DNA of 42,197 nt from CAZXFH01 sp964640055. GTDB lineage: Bacteria; Fidelibacterota; UBA2242; JAFGTP01. The position numbers were made by a program, and so were the translations under genes. Below are positions 26,253-34,488 of this stretch, in pieces. The stretch is taken from the NCBI GenBank assembly GCA_964640055.1, contig CAZXFH010000028.1, positions 1-42,197 on the forward strand, read 5' to 3'. Under the pieces are notes generated by a model, which saw only the letters and a list, made by a program, of their open reading frames with translations, was not told the origin of the DNA and made no database searches. How positions within the stretch are numbered: the first letter of the stretch is position 1; each line of letters starts with the position of its first letter.

Positions 26253-27018
26253 AGAAAAAAAGAATCAATCGGAGAGTAATTCGCAGGAATTTCAAGAATA
26301 CAAACCCGGATTATCAAAGTTACTTAATTGGATTGCCTTTGTACTGGTCATTGTTTTGATATTAGTTATCTATCTTCCCAGTGTGGTTTGGCAGGAACAA
26401 CAACAGGTCCATAATAAAGGCAGGAAACAAATGACCATATTAAGCAAGGCAGAGCAGTATTATAATCAAATGGCAGATCGCTATTTGGAGGATCCTTTGC
26501 TATTGATGAGTGCAGTCTCCGCTGTACGCGATAGCACGCGTGCCGATAGTAATTTCTATGGTGAAAAAAAGATAAAACTAAAGGATACTGTCTTAAATTT
26601 AAATGTTCCTAAACGATTTTATAAGAATTTTGATACGACTTTTGCGGTTTCATACCAGAAAAAGGATACTGTTTTGGATTCAACGTATACTATTATCAAA
26701 TGGAATCCCGAGCTTTTAGCCTATGATACTCTTTTTGTTCCCGCCGGAAATCTGAGCAAAATTGACTACGATAGTATCCTGGGGATGGATGTGACCCAGC
26801 GTGTCTCTACCAATACTTATTATCACCCCTATTATCTGGATAGCACGTTTGCTTTTCGTCCCCTGATAAATGAAAAATATATTATCCAGGCCGATACCGA
26901 TAGTTATAAAATACAAGATCCAATTGAAGGGATTTATAAAGAACCGCGTTTCCTGGTTTTTAGTTTTAAGGATTCTTCTCATGGATTTATAAGGAACGGT
27001 GAAAAAAGTTGGAAATGA
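26245..27018 (+). CDS. Unrecognised single-pass membrane protein
   Basis: I do not recognise this 257-residue protein. It has a polar N-terminus of about 28 residues, one membrane helix (about 29-50, WIAFVLVIVLILVIYLPSVV), then a soluble region that should be outside the cytoplasm and is rich in Tyr, Asp and Thr, with repeated YDTLF/YDSIL and DSTF/DSTY-like bits. The start is TTG 26245, overlapping the HHH gene by eight bases, with GAGGT at 26235-26239. Its position between the HHH protein and the PilM-like gene makes it a likely component of the same envelope machine. Confidence 0.7.
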   Translation: MSEEKKNQSESNSQEFQEYKPGLSKLLNWIAFVLVIVLILVIYLPSVVWQEQQQVHNKGRKQMTILSKAEQYYNQMADRYLEDPLLLMSAVSAVRDSTRADSNFYGEKKIKLKDTVLNLNVPKRFYKNFDTTFAVSYQKKDTVLDSTYTIIKWNPELLAYDTLFVPAGNLSKIDYDSILGMDVTQRVSTNTYYHPYYLDSTFAFRPLINEKYIIQADTDSYKIQDPIEGIYKEPRFLVFSFKDSSHGFIRNGEKSWK

Positions 27019-27045
27019 TTTAGGAACTCGATACTGTAGATAGCT

Positions 27046-28014
27046 ATGTTATGTGTTAGTATTTCAGAAGAGGCCGTTCGTTTCGGACAGGTAGTCCAGG
27101 AAGCGGATCTAACCTATTCAATAGAAAAAATTGATAAAAAAAGTTTACCATTTACCTTTAATGTCCAGCAAATAAATAATCCCACATTCCCCTCTGAGTT
27201 AGAAAAGATATTCACCAAGTTACGTAATGAATTGACGGTACCGGATACTAATTTGGCGATTGCTTTGCCATCGGATTGTGTAGATTTCACTATCCAGAAA
27301 ATGGATCAAAATTTAGATTCAGAGGCACTGGAGCAAGCCCTGGAATGGCAAACCCAACAGCGGCTCGGGGCAGTCAAGCAGAAACGCTTCGTACAGCATT
27401 ATCCCCTGACAAATGGTAGTACTGCGGAGAATGTCAACAAGTATCTGACCCTCTCATATCCCAAAAACCTGGGTAAAATTCTGATAGATAGTGCCAAACC
27501 GGCGAAATTTAATATAAAATTAGTTGATGTTAACGTAATCAGCGCTTTACAAACGATCAGGAAACTCTATCCGGTGGAAGAATATACAAAATGGGGACTT
27601 TGGTTGGTACGGTCTGAAGAGGAAACACAAGCCCTGAGTCTTGTCGATTCCAATGAATTTAGGCAGTATTTGGAATTTAAATTTGTTGATGAGAACGGAT
27701 TCACTCTTTCTCGTCAGTCCTCTCCCGATGAGCTGGGTCAAGATGTTATTGCCGAACTTGCAGAAATCAAAGGCTTTGAAAGAGAAGCCATTGAATCTCT
27801 GGATCGCCTGTTCATTTATTCCCATCAATTTGATTCGGAACTATACAATATGATTCTTTCTTTTGGTATTGATAATCTGGTCAACATGGACCCTTTTCAG
27901 AAAATGCAACCCATTGAGCTATATCAAGAAGATGGGGAGGGGGCAGCTGCCATGAGTCAGTTTATGGATGTTATGGGACTCATGGTGCGAGCTATACCGA
28001 CAGATAAACTATGA
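27046..28014 (+). CDS. PilM-like actin-fold protein (divergent)
   Basis: A 322-residue cytosolic protein with no membrane segment. The start (LCVSISEEAVRFGQVV) and the block LAIALPSDCVDFTIQKM, followed by EALEQALEWQTQQRLG, resemble the SHS2 region of PilM/EpsL-type proteins that sit under the type IV pilus or type II secretion platform. ATP-binding motifs are not clear, so it may be a degenerate member. It overlaps the following PilN-like gene by four bases (ATGA), the same order as pilM-pilN elsewhere. The assignment rests on order and weak similarity. Confidence 0.55.
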   Translation: MLCVSISEEAVRFGQVVQEADLTYSIEKIDKKSLPFTFNVQQINNPTFPSELEKIFTKLRNELTVPDTNLAIALPSDCVDFTIQKMDQNLDSEALEQALEWQTQQRLGAVKQKRFVQHYPLTNGSTAENVNKYLTLSYPKNLGKILIDSAKPAKFNIKLVDVNVISALQTIRKLYPVEEYTKWGLWLVRSEEETQALSLVDSNEFRQYLEFKFVDENGFTLSRQSSPDELGQDVIAELAEIKGFEREAIESLDRLFIYSHQFDSELYNMILSFGIDNLVNMDPFQKMQPIELYQEDGEGAAAMSQFMDVMGLMVRAIPTDKL

Positions 28015-29267
28015 TACGCTTGAATTTAGCTACCAAACCGGGACTGTTGACGGCAGAGGATATAGAGGCCTCGGATAAGGCGATTGAACGAAGTCTATCT
28101 CCGATTAGTCGTGGTGAGGAAGTTGAGAGCGCCGAAGAAGCCCTCACTTCAGCCGGAGGTCCGGCAGAAAAGAGAGAACCTTCCGAAAAAGTGGAGTCTT
28201 CTCTGGAGGAGCTCGCTGCGGACAAGGAGAAGCAATCCCAGGTTACAGAATCGGAGATTGATACCAGCACCCTGAAAGAGCTGGAAAAAAATCTGGAAAT
28301 GATGGAGTCTGCGGAACAAGAGGATTTCGTTCCCCGCAAGCGGAGTGAAAAAAAGCAAGCGAAGCTTGACGAATTAGAAGAATTAATAGAGATGAAAGGG
28401 GATCAGCACTCTGCAACCCCTGGTAGGCTACGCAGAAAGTCAATATTCAGGTACATTGGTATCTTTGTTCTGGTAGTCATTGTGGCCATCGGTGGCTATT
28501 GGATCTATCAAAATTTTAAAGATAAATTACCTTTTGGTAAAAAAGAATCCCCGCGGCAAACCCGTACCGAACAAACCGCACCTGCTTCGCAACCGACTGC
28601 TAAGCAAATCACAGAGAGTGTCCGGGAACGTCTGCCCGAAGTGGCGCTGATGAATGAAGTGAGTAAGCGCCATATTGAACAGGTCCAACAGGGCAAACAG
28701 CTCCTCCATCCACTCGTTCAGATATTATCTTTTATTTCTGCTAACAGTAAAATACAGTATTTGCGGGCGGATCAACAAAAGTTAAGTTTTATTTTCTACC
28801 TTGCTACCCGTCAACAGGCGGTAGATCTGAAGAATTATCTCCTTAATAGTGATTTTCCGATTACCAGAAATATTTTTTATATCGAGGAGCATAGTACCTA
28901 TCCGGGCACCCCTTACCAGGTTATGGCGATTTTTAATTATCAGATCGGCACTCCCCAGCTCAAAGTAGGGTATCGCTATTTGAACGACTATGCTTTGAAC
29001 CATGAAATTTATAGTGCCGGACGGCAAACTAACATCAATATCGCTCCATTACGGCTTTATTCAAGGGAAACGGCCAGCACCCGTGAAGCAAGTGTTAATG
29101 CGCTGGGAAATAAACAAAATATGGTCAGATTTTTACAACAGATTGAGGATCTGAAAATAAATTTTGGAATAAAGGAAATTTTACTGAAAGAGAATCAAAA
29201 TAAAAATGCGGGAACGGCTTCCCTTGAATTGGTTTTAAGCGCGACTATTTACCCTCCCAAATCCTAG
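28011..29267 (+). CDS. PilN/PilO-like bitopic membrane protein
   Basis: A 418-residue protein that begins IRLNLATKP, like the MIRINLLP of PilN, which docks onto PilM. A long charged Glu/Ser/Lys-rich cytosolic segment (about residues 20-140, low complexity) leads to one membrane helix (about 147-167, YIGIFVLVVIVAIGGYWIY), then an external domain of about 240 residues that may combine PilN- and PilO-like parts. PilN is usually about 200 residues, so this is twice as long. The stop is followed directly by the rsmD start. Confidence 0.55.
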   Translation: MIRLNLATKPGLLTAEDIEASDKAIERSLSPISRGEEVESAEEALTSAGGPAEKREPSEKVESSLEELAADKEKQSQVTESEIDTSTLKELEKNLEMMESAEQEDFVPRKRSEKKQAKLDELEELIEMKGDQHSATPGRLRRKSIFRYIGIFVLVVIVAIGGYWIYQNFKDKLPFGKKESPRQTRTEQTAPASQPTAKQITESVRERLPEVALMNEVSKRHIEQVQQGKQLLHPLVQILSFISANSKIQYLRADQQKLSFIFYLATRQQAVDLKNYLLNSDFPITRNIFYIEEHSTYPGTPYQVMAIFNYQIGTPQLKVGYRYLNDYALNHEIYSAGRQTNINIAPLRLYSRETASTREASVNALGNKQNMVRFLQQIEDLKINFGIKEILLKENQNKNAGTASLELVLSATIYPPKS

Positions 29268-29843
29268 ATGGTACGAATAATCACCGGACATTTTAAAGGG
29301 CATAAGTTAAAATCGAATAAAAAATCTACGGTTCGACCTACCAAGGATCGCGTCAAAGAGAGCCTTTTCGGGAAGCTACTTAGTCTTGAAGGGAGTCTTT
29401 TAGGTAAGACCGTTATCGATTTATTTGCCGGTACAGGTAATTTAGGATTTGAAGCCCTTTCACGGGGTGCAGACCATGTTACTTTTGTGGAAAAAAACAA
29501 ACGGCAAGCCCAACTAATTGAGCAAAACGCCCGGATGTTAGGCATTTGCGAAAAAATTGATATTATTAATGGTGATGTCATTGCTTATTTACGCCACAAC
29601 CGACCCCGCGTTGATATTATCTTTGCCGATCCCCCCTACACCTATACCCGTTTAGAGGACCTATTAGATGTATTCAAGGAACTGGTAAGTGAAAGCTGGA
29701 TTGTGATGGAGATGGATCGTTATACAAATATCGATGGTCCCATAAAGTCCAGAATTATTACTGAAAAACAATTTGGGAAAACAAAAATAATATTTTTTAG
29801 GATGTACAATAATGAAGATAGCCGTCTATCCCGGGACTTTTGA
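29268..29843 (+). CDS. rsmD: 16S rRNA (guanine966-N2)-methyltransferase
   Basis: RsmD methylates G966 of 16S rRNA in the small subunit. The start MVRIITGHFKGHKL matches the family's RIIxGxxKGRxL, the SAM-binding loop is IDLFAGTGNLGFEALSRGA, and the catalytic motif is FADPPY. The 191-residue length is normal. It begins directly after the PilN-like stop and overlaps coaD by 32 bases; rsmD-coaD is a common pair. Confidence 0.95.
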   Translation: MVRIITGHFKGHKLKSNKKSTVRPTKDRVKESLFGKLLSLEGSLLGKTVIDLFAGTGNLGFEALSRGADHVTFVEKNKRQAQLIEQNARMLGICEKIDIINGDVIAYLRHNRPRVDIIFADPPYTYTRLEDLLDVFKELVSESWIVMEMDRYTNIDGPIKSRIITEKQFGKTKIIFFRMYNNEDSRLSRDF

Positions 29844-30306
29844 TCCCATCACTAATGGTCATTTGGATATTTTGGAGCGGGGAGCTTCCATTTTTGACAA
29901 AGTCTATATTGCCGTCGCCCATAATGTTAATAAAAAGCCTCTGTTTGATACCCAGGAAAGGGAGCAACTCATCACCGGTTGTACCCAGCGCTACCAAAAT
30001 GTTTTAATTGATCGATTCAGCGGGTTGGTGGTTGATTTTGCTCATCATGTGGCGGCCTCTGTGATTATCCGCGGTTTAAGGGCTCTGTCCGATTTTGAAT
30101 ATGAATTTCAAATGGCTTTAATGAATCGCCATCTGAATGGAAATATAGATACCATATTTCTCATGCCGCACGAGGAGAATACCTATCTAAGCTCCAGTGT
30201 AGTCAAAGAAATCGCCCGGTTTAAAGGCGATATCAGTCGATTCGTACCAGATAACGTTCGCCTCGCGCTGGAAAATAAATTAGGGAGATATAATGCAAAT
30301 ACTTGA
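29812..30306 (+). CDS. coaD: Phosphopantetheine adenylyltransferase
   Basis: CoaD joins ATP and 4'-phosphopantetheine to give dephospho-CoA in CoA synthesis. YPGTFDPITNGH holds the nucleotidyltransferase HxGH-type motif (TNGH), and YLSSSVVKEIA is the C-terminal ISSTxIR-type motif. The 164-residue length is standard. It overlaps rsmD by 32 bases and pta by 14. Confidence 0.97.
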   Translation: MKIAVYPGTFDPITNGHLDILERGASIFDKVYIAVAHNVNKKPLFDTQEREQLITGCTQRYQNVLIDRFSGLVVDFAHHVAASVIIRGLRALSDFEYEFQMALMNRHLNGNIDTIFLMPHEENTYLSSSVVKEIARFKGDISRFVPDNVRLALENKLGRYNANT

Positions 30307-31270
30307 AGATATTCGCCAAGCGGCCAAAGGTCTGAACAAGACTATTGTCTTACCCGAGGCACAGGACGAACGCATTTTAAAAGCTGCTGCAATTTTAGCA
30401 GCGGAGAAAATCGTGAAACCGATTTTAATTGGTGATTCTGATAAGATCAAAAAGCAGGCGGTGCAATTGGATTGCAGCCTGGAAGAAGTGGAAATTATCA
30501 ATGCAGGTAGGTATGCCGGGTTCTCAGATTTCGTCGCGACCTATTATCAAAAGCGCAAGCATAAGGGTATTTCTCAAGATGAAGCTTATCATAAGATGTT
30601 ACAGCCCACATTTTTCGGAGCCATGCTAGTTGAAAAAGGACTTGCCGATGGGTGTCTTTCCGGAGCAGCTACTCCCACAGGCGAAGTACTGCGTCCGGCT
30701 TTGCATATTATTGGAACTGCTCCCGGAGTTAAAACCGTTTCCAGTGATATTATCATGATAACCCCCGATGAAGTCAATCTATGGAGTTTTGCTGATTGTG
30801 CGGTCATTCCGGAACCCACGGCGGCTCAGCTGGCCGATATCGCCATTTCTACCGCCGACACCCATCGCCGTGTTATTAAAGAGGAACCCCGGGTAGCTTT
30901 GCTTTCCTTTTCCACAAAAGGTAGCGCGAAACATCCGCGAGCTGATATTGTAGTTGAAGCGCTGCAAATCGTAAAAGAAAAACAACCTGATCTTTTAATC
31001 GATGGTGAATTACAAGCTGATGCAGCCATCGTAGAGCAAATTGCCAAACGTAAGGCGCCGGACAGTTCTGTGGCCGGGCAGGCGAATGTTTTGATCTTCC
31101 CTGATTTGGGTGCGGGGAATATTGGATATAAGTTAGTACAGCGCATTTGCGGATGCGAAGCCGTAGGCCCTATAATTCAGGGATTGAACAAACCGATGAA
31201 TGATCTTTCGCGAGGATGTAGCGTCGATGACATTGTTAATGTTTCGGCCATATTAGCTAATTTAGGATAG
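30293..31270 (+). CDS. pta: Phosphate acetyltransferase
   Basis: Pta interconverts acetyl-CoA and acetyl phosphate, which with acetate kinase gives ATP in fermentation. The short form (325 residues) is seen, with IVLPEAQDERIL at the start, LADGCLSGAATPTGEVLRPAL and a SFSTKGSAKHP active-site region. GGGAG at 30283-30287 precedes the ATG. It overlaps coaD by 14 bases; ackA is not in the window. A role in using the acetate/acetyl output of citrate lyase or amino-acid fermentation is inferred. Confidence 0.95.
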   Translation: MQILEDIRQAAKGLNKTIVLPEAQDERILKAAAILAAEKIVKPILIGDSDKIKKQAVQLDCSLEEVEIINAGRYAGFSDFVATYYQKRKHKGISQDEAYHKMLQPTFFGAMLVEKGLADGCLSGAATPTGEVLRPALHIIGTAPGVKTVSSDIIMITPDEVNLWSFADCAVIPEPTAAQLADIAISTADTHRRVIKEEPRVALLSFSTKGSAKHPRADIVVEALQIVKEKQPDLLIDGELQADAAIVEQIAKRKAPDSSVAGQANVLIFPDLGAGNIGYKLVQRICGCEAVGPIIQGLNKPMNDLSRGCSVDDIVNVSAILANLG

Positions 31271-31281
31271 CGAGGATTATC

Positions 31282-31575
31282 ATGCCGACCTACGATTATG
31301 TTTGTGATGAGTGCAGCTATGAGTTCGAAGAATTTCACAGCATATCAGCCGAGCCCATAAAAATATGTCCCCAGTGCGGACATTTAAGCGTTAAACGCAA
31401 GATCAGTGGTGGGACCGGTTTGATATTTAAAGGCTCTGGTTTTTATATTACCGACTACGCCAAAAAGAACAGCTCCGCCGATAAGGGAAAGAATCAGAAG
31501 GAAAAGACAAAAAATAATAAAGCAGAGCGGAAGGCCACCGCTTCAGATAAAGCCCAAGTGGGTAAAGCAAAATAA
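31282..31575 (+). CDS. FmdB-type zinc ribbon protein
   Basis: The start MPTYDYVCDECSYEFEEFHS and the second pair CPQCG give the four-Cys zinc ribbon of the FmdB family (PF09723). The following FKGSGFYITDY is also typical. The last 35 residues are a Lys-rich low-complexity tail. At 97 residues it has normal length. The function is unknown; it lies 11 bases behind pta and ends the rightward operon. Confidence 0.9.
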   Translation: MPTYDYVCDECSYEFEEFHSISAEPIKICPQCGHLSVKRKISGGTGLIFKGSGFYITDYAKKNSSADKGKNQKEKTKNNKAERKATASDKAQVGKAK

Positions 31576-31696
31576 TAGTTATTTAAACAAATAAATTATT
31601 TAAAATATTTAATGGCTAGTTGTGGAGGCCACTGGTCTATCTGTAGATAGGGTATTGCTGTAATAAATGGAGTGCAGCGAATATTATCGCCGGAGA

Positions 31697-31960
31697 TTAG
31701 CGCTCGGATTTTGTCTTGCTTTTTTGCTGCTTATATAAAATTGCCGCTGGTACTAAAACTAAATAGCCGATCAAAAGAATAATAGGAGCTAAGGTTAGGG
31801 CTTTGAAACTGTTTGTATCTCCGCTAGCCATAATAAAATAGCCAATGATAATAATCAGGATTCCCAGGGCAAAGAGGAGGTAATTGCTTTTCGAGAAGGA
31901 CAGATTTTTGATAAAGTGTTTGGGTTGTTCTTTTTTTGGTTTTTTCTTCGCTTTATTCAT
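31697..31960 (-). CDS. Small membrane protein, DUF3098-like
   Basis: An 87-residue protein with a Lys-rich N-terminus (about 1-20) and two membrane helices (about 29-46 LLFALGILIIIIGYFIMA and 55-73 LAPIILLIGYLVLVPAAI), a layout and sequence like DUF3098. No function is known. A strong TATATTTG promoter element ends only seven bases before the ATG, so the mRNA is predicted to start at or one base before the start codon. No Shine-Dalgarno is present, in contrast to most genes here. Confidence 0.75.
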   Translation of the reverse strand: MNKAKKKPKKEQPKHFIKNLSFSKSNYLLFALGILIIIIGYFIMASGDTNSFKALTLAPIILLIGYLVLVPAAILYKQQKSKTKSER

Positions 31961-31967
31961 ACCGGAA

Positions 31968-31998
31968 CAAATATAACCAAAGATTCACTCATCAACAA
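31968..31998 (-). promoter_or_regulatory. Promoter giving a predicted leaderless transcript
   Basis: On the minus strand, TTG (31998-31996) is followed after 20 bases by TATATTTG (31975-31968); a second TTG at 31995-31993 gives a 17-base gap. Counting the last G as -7 places the start at 31961, one base before the ATG at 31960. Confidence 0.5.
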
Positions 31999-32028
31999 CT
32001 CCTTTTTAGTTTTAAAGGAGTTGTTTTA
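31994..32028. terminator. Perfect 12-bp hairpin, probable terminator
   Basis: AACAACTCCTTT (31994-32005) pairs with AAAGGAGTTGTT (32014-32025), followed by TTTTA on the plus strand and T-rich on neither side for long. It may stop read-through in either direction. It partly overlaps the -33 region of the minus-strand promoter. Confidence 0.55.
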
Positions 32029-32036
32029 GATAAAGA

Positions 32037-32064
32037 ATAAGCCTTGATCGAAATCAAGGCTTAT
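32037..32064 (-). terminator. 12-bp hairpin with CGAA/TTCG tetraloop
   Basis: ATAAGCCTTGAT (32037-32048) pairs with ATCAAGGCTTAT (32053-32064) around a four-base loop. It lies 29 bases past the stop of the small minus-strand gene ending at 32094, with TTCTTTA following on that strand, and probably ends that transcript. Confidence 0.65.
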
Positions 32065-32093
32065 CAAAAAGATGTAGAGGTAGAGCGTATTAG

Positions 32094-32279
32094 CTAAACC
32101 GATTTCTTACCGAGATATTCTAATACACCCAAGCCAATACAGAACAGCAGGAAGGTTTGTGTGAGCTGGTTCCAACCGCCGGCAGAAATAATAAGTGAAT
32201 GCCCAACCAGTTGGGTAATGATGCCTAAAACAAAAGTCACTGCTGCGAGTATGATGGCTAACATGCTTAATTTTTTCAT
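32094..32279 (-). CDS. Small two-helix membrane protein
   Basis: A 61-residue hydrophobic protein with helices at about residues 5-25 (MLAIILAAVTFVLGIITQLVG) and 38-55 (TFLLFCIGLGVLEYLG). The family was not recognised. GAGGGGAAG precedes the ATG at a good distance, and a strong hairpin follows, so it looks like a real single-gene transcript rather than a chance frame. Confidence 0.65.
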   Translation of the reverse strand: MKKLSMLAIILAAVTFVLGIITQLVGHSLIISAGGWNQLTQTFLLFCIGLGVLEYLGKKSV

Positions 32280-32505
32280 AACTACTTCCCCTCTTTTATT
32301 AATATGCTTTACACCTGATCAATAATACTGAAGATTGTTATGAAAGTCAAATGAATTTTAATAATAAATAATAGAATATTTAATTTGATTTGCTATAAAG
32401 ACTAAGTTTTTAATATAAAATGATATTATATCAAATTCAGATAATATAATTGTGCTATATAAGATAATTTTAGATTATCACAGAATTAGGCTGTACCGGG
32501 TTGTT

Positions 32506-34128
32506 TTATATTTTTTTTGCCTCCAGGGTATCAACAACCGCGGCACCGATACTATCTCCCCAGACATTGACGGTAGTACGGAACCGGTCTAATAACCAGT
32601 CGATGGTTAAAATGATTCCAATTCCTTCAATGGGCAGGTTAACCGCTTTTAAGACAATGACCATTGTCACCAGACCGGCCTGAGGAATACCGGCTGCCCC
32701 GATAGCAGCCAGCGTAGCGGTTAAAAAGATAATAGTCTGCTCAACCGGTCCCAGCTGGATGGCATATACCTGGGCGATAAACATTGCCGCCACGGCTTCA
32801 TAGAGAGCAGTACCGTCCATATTAATGGTGGCACCCAAGGGTAACACAAAACTGGCTGTTTTGTCAGATATCCGGTTTTGCTGCTCCACCCCAGTAAGGG
32901 TCAGGGGCAGGGATGCCGAACTGCTGGCTGTGGAAAAAGCATTCAATAGTGCAGGCGCCACTCCCGCCAGATAATGCAGGGGATTACGTTTGGCAAACAG
33001 GATTAAAATCAGAGGCAGTATGATTATGCCATGGATCGAGAGCCCGATCAGGACTGTTAAACTATATTTTCCCACGGCAATTAATTCAGGGAGGAAACCA
33101 CTGAAGCCCCCCGCTTCACCAATCCGGGAGGCGATCAATCCAAAAATACCGAAAGGCGCCACTTTCATAATCCAGCTGATCAGTTGCATCAGGGCATCGT
33201 TTAATCCGGATATGAATTGGATCACAGGTTGTCCTGGTTTGCCTAATACGGACAGTGCCGCGCCTATTAATAGTGAAAAAACGATTAAAGGTAAAATTTC
33301 CATCCGCAACATGGCATTGAATAGATTGCGAGGAATGATACCCTCACTGTTGGTTTCTTTATCACCAACCAGTACTTCCTTCAGTGTGGTAAAAATATTA
33401 CTGCCTTCCCGGTGCATGAGTTCTTGGGCCCCGGAAAGGGATATTTTAAAGCCCTGTCCCGCCGATTTTAATTCCGGCTCAGCCGGAACCAATCGACCCG
33501 CTTTCAATCGGAAAGGAAGTTTATCGCCGCTTTGGGGTTTAAAGAAAAAGATATCATCCTGAATTTTTGGCTGCCAGAATTTAACCTTTATCAGATCTTG
33601 GGATACGGAATCGATGATCCCTGAGATATCCTGATCCATTAAAATTAGTTTATACTTTTGATTATAATCCACATCCTGCAATCTGCCGTTGGTCAATACA
33701 ATCTGATGATCATCTTCACCCCTGATTTCGTAAGTATAAGCAGGATGAGTTTCGCCGGAACTGACCTGGCTACCGGGCTGCAAAATATTCACCAGTGTGA
33801 TTCCGATTAATACCGAAAGGCCAGTGGTCATTAGATAGTAAATAATGGTATGCTTTCCGATTGACCCTAATTTACGGATATCACCCAGGCCGGTAATACC
33901 CACAATCATCGAACTCATCACCAGAGGGACTACAATCATCATTAAGGCGTTGAGAAACAGTTCTCCCAGAATAGAGACATGGATAGCAATACTCGGAAAT
34001 AACCCGCCAAATAAAATTCCGATGAAAATACCCACTACGATCCATATCAATATGCGCTGATGATTGTCCGGGGATTTTTGAGATGATCCACTTAAAATTT
34101 TTGATTTAGATTGCGCTGCATTACCCAT
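32506..34128 (-). CDS. Dicarboxylate/amino acid:cation symporter (DAACS) with large insert
   Basis: A sodium- or proton-coupled carrier for glutamate, aspartate or C4-dicarboxylates. The C-terminal half has the family signatures: NMDGTALYEAVAAMFIAQ in helix 7 and AIGAAGIPQAG with TIDWLLDRFRTTVNVWGD in hairpin 2 and helix 8. It has 540 residues against a usual 400-440. The excess is a polar insert at about residues 122-245 between the third and fourth helices, rich in beta-type sequence and probably outside the cytoplasm. ATG 34128 is chosen because AAGGAG is eight bases upstream; a GTG nine bases earlier would overlap that site. It stands alone on the minus strand. Confidence 0.9.
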   Translation of the reverse strand: MGNAAQSKSKILSGSSQKSPDNHQRILIWIVVGIFIGILFGGLFPSIAIHVSILGELFLNALMMIVVPLVMSSMIVGITGLGDIRKLGSIGKHTIIYYLMTTGLSVLIGITLVNILQPGSQVSSGETHPAYTYEIRGEDDHQIVLTNGRLQDVDYNQKYKLILMDQDISGIIDSVSQDLIKVKFWQPKIQDDIFFFKPQSGDKLPFRLKAGRLVPAEPELKSAGQGFKISLSGAQELMHREGSNIFTTLKEVLVGDKETNSEGIIPRNLFNAMLRMEILPLIVFSLLIGAALSVLGKPGQPVIQFISGLNDALMQLISWIMKVAPFGIFGLIASRIGEAGGFSGFLPELIAVGKYSLTVLIGLSIHGIIILPLILILFAKRNPLHYLAGVAPALLNAFSTASSSASLPLTLTGVEQQNRISDKTASFVLPLGATINMDGTALYEAVAAMFIAQVYAIQLGPVEQTIIFLTATLAAIGAAGIPQAGLVTMVIVLKAVNLPIEGIGIILTIDWLLDRFRTTVNVWGDSIGAAVVDTLEAKKI

Positions 34129-34320
34129 CAAATCCACTCCTTGTATAAAATCGGTAGTGTTCGATAATCATATAATTTTAAAGCAATAGGTGACATCTAT
34201 CATTGGGTTTAATATCAATAATATTCTCCATAAATCCAAATTCTATTTATAATGGTAACGGATTGTTTCCACTAAGATTTTAATTGACAATCAATCACAA
34301 AGTTGTAATATTAAACAGCA

Positions 34321-34488
34321 ATGTATTCACCAAAAAACAGACGCAAGATTAAGTTAAGACGGAGGAAAAATGCGCGGCTTATCGTTGTGATCATCTTTAT
34401 TATCGCGTGTCTTTTATTTTTTAAATATTTTCTTAATTTAAAGGAAGAGATTATCTCTGAACAGCAAACCGAGGAGATCCGGCAATGA
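34321..34488 (+). CDS. Small single-pass membrane peptide (55 aa)
   Basis: A short frame with a very basic start (RRKIKLRRRKNARL), one membrane helix (about residues 20-37, LIVVIIFIIACLLFFKYF) and an acidic tail. Its stop overlaps the start of the next gene as ATGA at 34485-34488, which suggests coupling. The N-terminal charge pattern places the basic end in the cytoplasm. There is no clear Shine-Dalgarno, so the call is moderate. Family unknown. Confidence 0.55.
   Translation: MYSPKNRRKIKLRRRKNARLIVVIIFIIACLLFFKYFLNLKEEIISEQQTEEIRQ

Noticed and set aside
33005..33562. 190-residue plus-strand frame opposite the symporter
   Set aside because: Antisense to the hydrophobic DAACS gene, and no family features; a codon-bias shadow.
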